From: Pseudomonadota bacterium
GTDB taxonomy: Bacteria; Pseudomonadota; Gammaproteobacteria; Burkholderiales; Burkholderiaceae_B
Length of the DNA stretch: 11,962 nt
Direction of reading: 5' to 3'
Assembly (NCBI GenBank): GCA_021793875.1
Contig: JAJYRX010000024.1
Coordinates: 1 to 11,962 of the forward strand
The position numbers and the translations under genes were made by a program. The notes under the pieces are model-generated. The model ran no database searches and was not told where the DNA came from. It worked only from the letters and a program-made list of their open reading frames with translations. This document shows positions 6,772 through 11,962 of this stretch, in pieces. The number at the start of each line of letters is the position of its first letter. Positions within the stretch are counted from its first letter, which is position 1.

Positions 6772-7698
6772 ATGATTCTGGTTATTGCTGAACACGATAA
6801 TACTGAGTTAAATGCTGCAACACTTAACGCTGTAGCTGCTGCAGAAAAAATAGGTCAAGATATCCACATCCTGGTGGCAGGGAATAACGCAGCTGATGTT
6901 GCCGCACAAGCAGCTAAAGTTGCGGGTGTCTCTAAGGTTTTACATGCCGACTCCGAGGCCTTGGGCAATCAGCTAGCTGAAAACATATCTGCACAAGTTA
7001 TTGCTATAGCCAATGGTTATACCCATATATTATTTGCTGCTACAGCAAATGGTAAAAACGTGGCACCACGCGTAGCAGCCAAGCTTGATGTTGCTCAGGT
7101 ATCAGACATACTATCCGTAGAGTCTCCAGACACTTTCACGCGTCCAATATATGCTGGTAATGCCATTGCCACAGTTCAAAGCAGTGATTCTGTAAAAGTT
7201 ATAACAGTGCGCACTACTGCATTTGATGCTGTTGCTTCTGAAGGTGGAAGTGCCAATATAGAGTCAATAGAAGCAGTATCAGACAGCGGCAAGTCAAGTT
7301 TTGTTAATCGTGAAATTGCTAAAAGTGATCGTCCCGACCTAGCAGCAGCAAATGTTGTTGTATCAGGTGGTCGCGGTCTGGGTAGCGCCGAAAACTTTAA
7401 GCTCATAGAGGCTTTGGCCGATAAGCTTAATGCCGCTATAGGGGCTTCACGTGCAGCTGTCGATGCAGGCTATGCACCTAACGACCTCCAAGTTGGTCAG
7501 ACAGGAAAAATAGTTGCGCCGCAACTTTATATTGCAGTTGGTATATCTGGTGCAATACAACATCTGGCCGGCATGAAAGACTCCAAGGTTATAGTTGCCA
7601 TAAACAAAGATCCAGAAGCCCCAATATTTGGAGTTTCCGATTACGGTCTGGTTGCCGATTTGTTCGATGTACTTCCCGAGCTCACAGAAGCGCTGTAA
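6772..7698 (+). CDS. etfA: Electron transfer flavoprotein alpha subunit
   Basis: This 308-residue FAD-binding subunit is the partner of EtfB. The N-terminal domain (about 1-185) has the usual ETF fold. The C-terminal FAD domain shows GRGLGS (200-205), SRAAVDAGY (226-234), QVGQTGK (240-246), GISGAIQH (257-264) and NKDPEAPIF (278-286), all in order and intact. The ATG directly abuts the etfB stop, and AAGGTGG at 6760-6766 inside the etfB end serves as ribosome site, which suggests coupled translation and a 1:1 ratio. It is followed by a strong intrinsic terminator. Isoleucine codons are strongly skewed: 17 of 25 are ATA. Confidence 0.97.
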   Translation: MILVIAEHDNTELNAATLNAVAAAEKIGQDIHILVAGNNAADVAAQAAKVAGVSKVLHADSEALGNQLAENISAQVIAIANGYTHILFAATANGKNVAPRVAAKLDVAQVSDILSVESPDTFTRPIYAGNAIATVQSSDSVKVITVRTTAFDAVASEGGSANIESIEAVSDSGKSSFVNREIAKSDRPDLAAANVVVSGGRGLGSAENFKLIEALADKLNAAIGASRAAVDAGYAPNDLQVGQTGKIVAPQLYIAVGISGAIQHLAGMKDSKVIVAINKDPEAPIFGVSDYGLVADLFDVLPELTEAL

Positions 7699-7737
7699 GC
7701 TAACAAGTAGTCGGGCATTTATGCCTTTAGTGTTCAT

Positions 7738-7775
7738 GGCCCGCAACCATTTTAAGGTTAGCGGGCCTTATTTTT
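7738..7775 (+). terminator. Intrinsic terminator after etfBA
   Basis: GGCCCGC-AACC (7738-7748) pairs with GGTT-A-GCGGGCC (7756-7767), an 11-bp stem with one bulged A and a 7-base loop, followed by TTATTTTT (7768-7775). A smaller GGCA/TGCC hairpin (7714-7717/7722-7725) precedes it. The U-tract ends right at the Shine-Dalgarno of the acyl-CoA dehydrogenase gene. Confidence 0.93.
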
Positions 7776-7785
7776 GGAGCGGGTT

Positions 7786-9600
7786 ATGCAATATCAAACA
7801 CCCCTTGACGATATAAACTTTGTTTTACAAGAGCTGGCCGGGTTGAAAGAAATCCTTGAGCTTCCCGGGTTTGAGGATATCTCAGAAGATGTAGTTGAGG
7901 CGGTTCTGCAAGAAAACTCGCGTTTTGCAGAAACTGCCGTAGCGCCTTTGAATCGCACCGGCGATACATCTCACCCTAAATGTGAAAATGGTCAGGTAAC
8001 TACTAGTCCAGGGTTTAAAGAGGCTTTTAAGTCTTTTGCAGAAGCCGGCTGGCAGGGGCTTAACCACGATGTGCAGTTTGGTGGACAGGGGCTGCCTAAA
8101 GTTGTTGCGGCCCCTGCTAGTGAAAACCTTAATGCCGCTAATCTTTCGTTTTCACTATGCCCGCTTCTAACCGATGGTGTTATAGAAGCGCTTAGTACAG
8201 TGGGTTCCGACGAGCAGAAAAGCACCTTTATTCCGCCCTTAATTGAAGGCCGTTGGACTGGTACCATGAATCTTACCGAGCCACAGGCTGGGTCAGACCT
8301 TTCCCTCGTTAAAACAAAGGCTGAGCCACAACCCGATGGCACTTACCGTATCAGTGGGCAGAAAATATTTATCACATACGGTGAGCACGACATGGCGGAA
8401 AACATAGTGCACTTAGTTCTTGCCCGTACCCCCAATGCTCCTGAGGGTGTGAAAGGTATATCGTTATTCATTGTTCCCAAGTTTCTGGTTAACTCTGATG
8501 GCAGCCTTGGTAAGCGTAACGATATCTGGTGCGCCTCCATTGAAGACAAGTTGGGTATACGTGGTAGTCCCACAGCTGTATTGCTATATGGTTCCGGTCA
8601 GGGTGAGGTCGGTGAAGGTGCCGTAGGGTATCTTGTAGGTGAAGAAAACGAAGGCCTTAAGTACATGTTCATTATGATGAACGCCGCCCGCTACGCAGTT
8701 GGTCTGCAAGGGGTTGCAATATCAGAGGCCGCCTTGCAAGGTGCCGAGTCATATGCGCACGAGCGTGTACAAAGCCGGTCTCTATCAGGGTCGCCAGGGC
8801 CAGTCACAATAGCCCATCACCCCGATGTACAGCGCATGCTCTCTACTATGCGTGCTCTTACTGAAGGAAGTAGGGCGTTGGCTTATGTAGCAGCAGCGCA
8901 AGCCGATATCTCCAGACACCATCCTGATGAATCTGTGCGCAAATCTAGCCGCGCCGTATACGAGTTTCTGGTGCCTGTAGTAAAAGGCTTTTGCACTGAA
9001 ATGTCGCTAGAAGTTACTTCATTGGGTATACAAGTTTATGGTGGCATGGGTTTTATCGAAGAAACTGGCGCTGCCCAACACTATCGTGATGCCCGTATTT
9101 TGCCTATATACGAAGGTACTACCGCAATTCAGGCTAACGATTTCCTCGGTCGCAAACTATTCCGCGATGCAGGTACGGTAGCCAGCAATCTTATGGAAAA
9201 AATGCAGCACGATTTAACCGATCTTAAAAAGCTGCAAGAGTCATCAGATGAGCATGCAAAAGCTGTAGGTCTTATATGTAGCAATTTCGAAGCTGCGCTT
9301 AAGTCATGTGAGAAGGCAACCAGGTTTTTGCTTGAAAATGCCAATAACAACCTAGAAGCGGCGTTTCTTGGTAGCGTGCCTTACTTGTTAATGTCTGGAA
9401 TCACTATTGCTGGATGGCAAATGGTAAGGGCTGCTATAGTTTGCATAAACCGCATAAACCAGGGCAGTGCAACTAGTTTTCACAAAAGCAAGCTTTCCAC
9501 CTGCGTGGCGTATTCCACTTTTGTTTTACCTCGCACTCATTCCATGGCTGCTGGCATTGTTGCTGGCGATATAGCTATTTCATACACCAAGCAGGTTTAG
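7786..9600 (+). CDS. Acyl-CoA dehydrogenase (about 600-residue, DmdC-like group)
   Basis: This 604-residue flavoenzyme catalyses alpha,beta-dehydrogenation of an acyl-CoA and passes electrons to ETF. The N-terminal helical domain is followed by the FAD/substrate motif MNLTEPQAGSDLS (161-173). The middle beta domain has EDKLGIRGSPT (253-263), and the C-terminal helical domain has QVYGGMGF (416-423) and the catalytic glutamate E443 in PIYEGTTAIQ. A further 150-residue C-terminal extension puts it with the long acyl-CoA dehydrogenases that include 3-methylmercaptopropionyl-CoA dehydrogenase (DmdC). The substrate cannot be decided from sequence. The ATG at 7786 has GGAG at 7776-7779, 6 bases away; a TTG at 7774 in frame overlaps the terminator and is unlikely. 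Its position behind etfBA suggests electron delivery to EtfAB. Confidence 0.93.
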   Translation: MQYQTPLDDINFVLQELAGLKEILELPGFEDISEDVVEAVLQENSRFAETAVAPLNRTGDTSHPKCENGQVTTSPGFKEAFKSFAEAGWQGLNHDVQFGGQGLPKVVAAPASENLNAANLSFSLCPLLTDGVIEALSTVGSDEQKSTFIPPLIEGRWTGTMNLTEPQAGSDLSLVKTKAEPQPDGTYRISGQKIFITYGEHDMAENIVHLVLARTPNAPEGVKGISLFIVPKFLVNSDGSLGKRNDIWCASIEDKLGIRGSPTAVLLYGSGQGEVGEGAVGYLVGEENEGLKYMFIMMNAARYAVGLQGVAISEAALQGAESYAHERVQSRSLSGSPGPVTIAHHPDVQRMLSTMRALTEGSRALAYVAAAQADISRHHPDESVRKSSRAVYEFLVPVVKGFCTEMSLEVTSLGIQVYGGMGFIEETGAAQHYRDARILPIYEGTTAIQANDFLGRKLFRDAGTVASNLMEKMQHDLTDLKKLQESSDEHAKAVGLICSNFEAALKSCEKATRFLLENANNNLEAAFLGSVPYLLMSGITIAGWQMVRAAIVCINRINQGSATSFHKSKLSTCVAYSTFVLPRTHSMAAGIVAGDIAISYTKQV

Positions 9601-9649
9601 TAAAAGGTTTAGGTATATAACGAAGTAATAACAATATGTGTAATCAGTA

Positions 9650-9701
9650 TTTCAGATAACAGCTGTACTAGTGTCACAATAAAGTGTCTTACTATCTGAA
9701 A
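9650..9701. promoter_or_regulatory. Inverted repeat in the peroxiredoxin leader
   Basis: TTTCAGATA (9650-9658) is perfectly repeated in inverse as TATCTGAAA (9693-9701), 34 bases apart. The interval holds the 8-bp palindrome ACAGCTGT (9659-9666) and ACTAGT (9667-9672). The right arm ends just before the TGAGGA ribosome site at 9705-9710. It could be an operator pair for a peroxide regulator or the stem of a leader hairpin. TACTAT (9690-9695) is a possible -10 but has no good -35. The repeat is seen; the function is inferred. Confidence 0.45.
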
Positions 9702-9716
9702 AACTGAGGAAACACT

Positions 9717-10358
9717 ATGACAACGCTTCGTTTAGGTGACATTGCTCCTGATTTTGAGCAAGAATCAACTCAGGGGCCAATAAAGTTCCATGAATACCTT
9801 GGAAACAGCTGGGGTGTGCTTTTCTCACACCCAGCTGACTACACTCCGGTCTGCACTACCGAGCTTGGCTACACAGCAATTGTTTCAGGCGAATTTGCTA
9901 AACGTAACGTAAAAGTTATTGCTGTATCTGTAGACGATTTAGATACTCATAACGGATGGGTAAACGATATTAACGATACCCAGAACACTACAGTTAATTT
10001 TCCCATACTAGCGGATGCTGATCGTAAAGTGTCTACGCTATATGACATGATTCATCCAAACGCCGATTCCACCCATACTGTACGCTCAGTGTTTGTAATT
10101 GATCCAAATAAAAAAATACGTTTGACATTTACCTATCCTGCAAGTACAGGGCGCAACTTTAATGAAATATTAAGGGTTATAGACTCCTTACAGCTTACCG
10201 ATAACCATAGTGTTGCCACCCCTGTTAACTGGGAAGATGGCGACGATGTAATTATTGTTCCAAGCCTTACCGATGCTGATGAGATAAAGCAGAAATTTCC
10301 TAAAGGGTACAAGGAGGTTCGTTCTTATTTGCGTATAACGCCACAACCAAATAAGTAG
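9717..10358 (+). CDS. 1-Cys peroxiredoxin (Prx6-type)
   Basis: This 213-residue thiol peroxidase reduces hydrogen peroxide and alkyl hydroperoxides in the cytoplasm. The peroxidatic site PADYTPVC has P39, T43 and the peroxidatic C46, and the active-site arginine is R123 in TVRSVFVIDP. The only Cys in the protein is C46, and the long C-terminal domain ends with the Prx6-type SYLRITPQPN motif, so it is a 1-Cys enzyme that needs an external thiol for recycling. TGAGGA at 9705-9710 precedes the ATG by 6 bases. It stands alone, with its own 116-bp upstream region that includes an inverted repeat. Confidence 0.95.
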   Translation: MTTLRLGDIAPDFEQESTQGPIKFHEYLGNSWGVLFSHPADYTPVCTTELGYTAIVSGEFAKRNVKVIAVSVDDLDTHNGWVNDINDTQNTTVNFPILADADRKVSTLYDMIHPNADSTHTVRSVFVIDPNKKIRLTFTYPASTGRNFNEILRVIDSLQLTDNHSVATPVNWEDGDDVIIVPSLTDADEIKQKFPKGYKEVRSYLRITPQPNK

Positions 10359-10383
10359 ATAGTTTTATTGCTTGCAATTTTCC

Positions 10384-10414
10384 CTGTTTATTTGTACAGT
10401 GTATTTATATACAG
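10384..10414. promoter_or_regulatory. Two overlapping LexA (SOS) boxes
   Basis: Box 1 is CTGT-TTATTTGT-ACAG (10384-10399), a perfect match to the CTGT-N8-ACAG operator known for gamma- and betaproteobacterial LexA. Box 2 is GTGT-ATTTATAT-ACAG (10399-10414), one base off the half-site consensus, with an AT-alternating spacer and a following TA, as in strong E. coli boxes. They share one base and their centres are 15 bp apart, similar to the overlapping tandem boxes of colicin genes. Box 1 covers the putative -35 and box 2 abuts the putative -10 of the small ORF, the usual place for LexA repression. Confidence 0.65.
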
Positions 10415-10420
10415 TATAAA
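10392..10420 (+). promoter_or_regulatory. Putative sigma70 promoter of the 40-codon ORF
   Basis: TTGTAC (10392-10397) as -35 and TATAAA (10415-10420) as -10 are separated by 17 bp. The -10 matches 5 of 6 consensus bases and the -35 matches 3 of 6. Transcription would start near 10427, leaving a very short leader before the ATG at 10436. The promoter lies entirely within the LexA-box region and would be blocked by LexA. Confidence 0.5.
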
Positions 10421-10435
10421 TAAATAGGTATAGGT

Positions 10436-10558
10436 ATGCAGGCTTTACGTAATCGTTTAATTGAATCTTCTTCTGTTATGCTCGATGCCATTGCTCTTGC
10501 AGCATGGGCAATGGCCATCCCAGTATTAATGTGGTTAGGCACTGCCCTAGGTTTTTAG
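10436..10558 (+). CDS. Small membrane peptide, 40 residues, probably SOS-controlled
   Basis: An ATG at 10436 opens a 40-codon frame ending in TAG at 10556-10558. The first 17 residues are polar with R5, R7, E10 and D17 and could form an amphipathic helix. Residues 18-40 are almost wholly hydrophobic (Ala, Ile, Leu, Met, Val, two Trp, one Pro), fitting one inner-membrane span with the positive N-terminus in the cytoplasm. A weak ribosome site, TAGG (10425-10428), lies 7 bases before the ATG. Codon use resembles its neighbours. Upstream are a candidate promoter and two LexA boxes. Known SOS peptides of this size are TisB (membrane depolarisation) and SidA (division inhibition); I see no sequence similarity to either, so function is unknown. 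No antisense-RNA promoter is evident downstream. That it is a real gene rests on the coherent membrane-like sequence plus the regulatory context. Confidence 0.6.
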   Translation: MQALRNRLIESSSVMLDAIALAAWAMAIPVLMWLGTALGF

Positions 10559-10582
10559 GTAGCGTTACTTGTGTTTTTAGTT

Positions 10583-10588
10583 TATAAT
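10583..10588 (+). promoter_or_regulatory. Perfect -10 hexamer, likely rplS promoter
   Basis: TATAAT stands 83 bp before the rplS start codon. No good -35 lies 16-18 bp upstream (TAGCGT/AGCGTT), so the full promoter is uncertain. The resulting leader of about 75 bases contains a GTTAT-AAAA-ATAAC hairpin (10619-10632). A weak GTAC/GTAC pairing (10642-10645/10661-10664) would partly cover the GGAG ribosome site. Confidence 0.5.
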
Positions 10589-10670
10589 CACGCGCTTTAG
10601 TAACTCATCCTCTGTGTGGTTATAAAAATAACTTATTCACCGTACAAGATGGCTCTCGGAGTACAAAACC

Positions 10671-11051
10671 GTGAATCTTATACAAGTCCTGGAACAGGAA
10701 GAAATAGCCCGCCTAAGTAGCAATAAGGCTTTACCAGAATTCGCGCCCGGTGATACCGTCGTTGTAAACGTAAACGTTGTAGAAGGTAACCGTCGCCGTA
10801 TTCAGGCATACGAAGGTGTAGTTATTGCCAAGCGTAATCGTGGTCTTAACTCATCTTTTATTGTGCGTAAAATATCTTCAGGTGAATCTGTAGAGCGTAC
10901 TTTCCAACTTTACTCGCCCCAAATAGCAAGTATAGAAGTCAAGCGTCGCGGAGCCGTACGCCGTGCTAAACTTTATTACCTACGTAACCGTTCGGGTAAG
11001 GCAGCGCGTATTAAAGAAAAGCTCACGCGCAGCGCAGGTAAAAAAGCCTAA
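10671..11051 (+). CDS. rplS: Large ribosomal subunit protein bL19
   Basis: This 126-residue ribosomal protein sits at the 30S-50S interface. It begins MNLIQVLEQEEIARL and has the L19 signatures FAPGDTVVV, RIQAYEGVVI and ERTFQLYSP, then VKRRGAVRRAKLYYLR. A basic tail (SAGKKA) completes it, and the length is normal for betaproteobacteria. The start codon is GTG, fixed by family homology and by GGAG at 10658-10661. In many bacteria rplS is the last gene of rpsP-rimM-trmD-rplS; here none of those precedes it, and it has its own -10 element and its own terminator, so it looks like a single-gene transcription unit. Arg codons are mostly CGT, as expected for high expression, yet 5 of 9 Ile codons are ATA. 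Confidence 0.97.
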   Translation: MNLIQVLEQEEIARLSSNKALPEFAPGDTVVVNVNVVEGNRRRIQAYEGVVIAKRNRGLNSSFIVRKISSGESVERTFQLYSPQIASIEVKRRGAVRRAKLYYLRNRSGKAARIKEKLTRSAGKKA

Positions 11052-11068
11052 CCGTTTGTACCTGTTGC

Positions 11069-11095
11069 AAAAAGCACCCGTACGGGTGCTTTTTT
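11069..11095 (+). terminator. Intrinsic terminator after rplS
   Basis: GCACCC (11074-11079) and GGGTGC (11084-11089) form a perfect stem with a GTAC loop, flanked by AAAAA and TTTTTT, so the stem can extend by A-U pairs and could act in both directions. It begins 17 bases after the rplS stop. Confidence 0.95.
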
Positions 11096-11113
11096 ATTTT
11101 ATAGGGTGCAAAC

Positions 11114-11845
11114 TTGTCATCAAGCAATTACGCAGCAACACAAAATAGGTTATCACCAAACTTCGATCCGCAGTCACAGCCTGTAGTAAAGCTTGCTGAT
11201 TCCGATCTGCTGTTGCCAGATTCCATAAGACTTGATTTCATTCGTGAAGCTTTTAGGCAACCTGTTTCTTGGCAGGTAGAGCCTATTTTTGCTGAATCAT
11301 TTTCCAGTTACTGTAGCAAAGAGCACGCTTTATTGCGCCATGCCGCTGTATTTATGCCTTTAATACAGCGTGGTCCAGACGTACATGTACTGTTTACAAA
11401 AAGAACAGAACATCTAAGCGATCACGCAGGGCAAATATGCTTTCCAGGTGGTTCAACCGACCCGTCAGATAAAAGTGAAATAGAAACAGCATTGCGTGAA
11501 ACCCATGAGGAAATTGGTGTTAGTCGCGAGTATATACAGCTAATAGGCACACAGCCCGCTTATATAACCGTGAGCCAGTTTCTTATGACCCCTGTTGTTG
11601 GTGTGCTTAAGCCCGGATTCAAAATTACTCCAGATACCAATGAGGTAGCAGAAGTATTTGAGGTTCCTTTACAGGTTTTGCTCGACCCAAGGAAGCATCG
11701 TTTGCATAAGTTGCCGGCCAAAATAGGCAACGAGAGGTATTACTTCTCTATGCAGTGGGAAAATCATTTTATTTGGGGTGCTACAGCGGCGTTAATAAGA
11801 AACTTTTATCACTTTATGGTGGCGGCACAAAAAACCCTAAAATAA
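11114..11845 (+). CDS. NUDIX hydrolase, CoA pyrophosphatase type (NudL-like)
   Basis: This 243-residue protein probably hydrolyses CoA and its derivatives to phosphopantetheine products. Residues 93-113 carry the family motif L-F-T-K-R...L-S-D-H-A-G-Q-I-C-F-P-G-G that separates the NudL/YeaB group from other NUDIX proteins. The NUDIX core follows with RETHEEIG (128-135), whose glutamates E129, E132 and E133 bind the metal. As is common in this group, the first Glu of the generic NUDIX box is not conserved (K120). The start is TTG at 11114, backed by AGGG at 11103-11106 and by the N-terminal RLSPNFDPQSQPVV region recalled from Alcaligenaceae homologues. The first in-frame ATG is codon 81 and would remove part of the fold. 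It ends 10 bp from the converging rsgA. Confidence 0.9.
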   Translation: MSSSNYAATQNRLSPNFDPQSQPVVKLADSDLLLPDSIRLDFIREAFRQPVSWQVEPIFAESFSSYCSKEHALLRHAAVFMPLIQRGPDVHVLFTKRTEHLSDHAGQICFPGGSTDPSDKSEIETALRETHEEIGVSREYIQLIGTQPAYITVSQFLMTPVVGVLKPGFKITPDTNEVAEVFEVPLQVLLDPRKHRLHKLPAKIGNERYYFSMQWENHFIWGATAALIRNFYHFMVAAQKTLK

Positions 11846-11855
11846 AGCTTTTGCT

Positions 11856-11962
11856 CTAGTATTTACTTTGCAATTCAAATTCTTCTATTAGCTGTTTGTA
11901 TAGGTTGTACCTTTCCTTAGTAACAGCCCCACTGTTTAGACGGGCTATAACGTTACAACCAG
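11856..11962 (-). CDS. rsgA: Ribosome small subunit-dependent GTPase RsgA, C-terminal end
   Basis: On the minus strand an open frame enters the window at 11960 and stops with TAG at 11858-11856, giving 34 residues that begin G-C-N-V and end Q-S-K-Y. The Cys followed by V-x-A, then S-G-A-V and R-Y-N-L-Y, matches the end of RsgA, where the Cys is the last zinc ligand and an R-Y-x-x-Y helix closes the protein. RsgA is a circularly permuted GTPase that helps 30S subunit maturation. The order rplS - NUDIX - rsgA (convergent) is recalled for related Alcaligenaceae and supports the call. Only the tail is visible, so the GTPase domain cannot be checked. Confidence 0.75.
   Translation of the reverse strand, partial: GCNVIARLNSGAVTKERYNLYKQLIEEFELQSKY

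Noticed and set aside
9659..9695. OxyR-type site (ATAG-N7-CTAT repeated) before the peroxiredoxin
   Set aside because: The best alignment matches 11 of 16 defined bases, with the second tetramer almost entirely wrong. That is too weak to call.
10649..10720. 23-codon frame starting at ATG 10649 overlapping the rplS start
   Set aside because: It has no ribosome site, runs out of frame into rplS, and shows no protein-like features.
1..11962. Insertion sequences, CRISPR arrays, tRNA or rRNA genes, prophage or attachment sites
   Set aside because: The window is filled with housekeeping genes, and I found no transposase, regularly spaced repeats, tRNA-like sequence or terminal repeats.

Overview
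The window is a compact chromosomal core region from a betaproteobacterium, most likely Burkholderiales and probably Alcaligenaceae with a modest GC content (roughly mid-40s percent by eye). The evidence is the order lapB - rfaE1 - hldD - comEA-like - cysM - mltB - HDAC-like - etfB - etfA - acyl-CoA dehydrogenase, then rplS - NUDIX - rsgA, together with a heptose kinase that lacks the fused nucleotidyltransferase domain. The genus cannot be fixed from the sequence alone. Isoleucine codon use is unusual: AUA is the preferred codon.

Layout. Positions 1-2391 hold an LPS/envelope block: the 3' end of lapB, the heptose-7-phosphate kinase rfaE1 and the epimerase hldD, joined by two ATGA overlaps. 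Positions 2470-3859 carry a small secreted helix-hairpin-helix protein, whose start codon lies in a 9-bp inverted repeat, and cysM. mltB (minus strand) converges on cysM with an 8-bp overlap and diverges from an HDAC-family deacetylase gene with only 10 bp between start codons. Positions 6022-9600 are an electron-transfer and acyl-CoA oxidation block: etfB, etfA, a strong intrinsic terminator, then a 604-residue acyl-CoA dehydrogenase. A 1-Cys peroxiredoxin follows at 9717-10358.

The most interesting stretch is 10359-10670. It is not empty. It contains a 40-codon ORF (10436-10558) encoding a probable single-span membrane peptide. Its putative promoter is covered by two overlapping LexA-type (SOS) boxes: a perfect CTGT-N8-ACAG and a near-perfect GTGT-N8-ACAG. 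This looks like a DNA-damage-inducible small membrane protein, comparable in layout to TisB- or SidA-type peptides but with no sequence similarity that I recognise. The window closes with rplS (GTG start, own -10 element, strong terminator), a CoA-pyrophosphatase-type NUDIX gene (TTG start) and the 3' end of rsgA on the minus strand.

How the genes work together: LapB balances LPS synthesis while rfaE1 and hldD supply ADP-heptose for its inner core. EtfAB accepts electrons from acyl-CoA dehydrogenases such as the one next to it. MltB remodels peptidoglycan, CysM makes cysteine, and the peroxiredoxin detoxifies peroxides. No mobile element, tRNA, rRNA or CRISPR array is visible.
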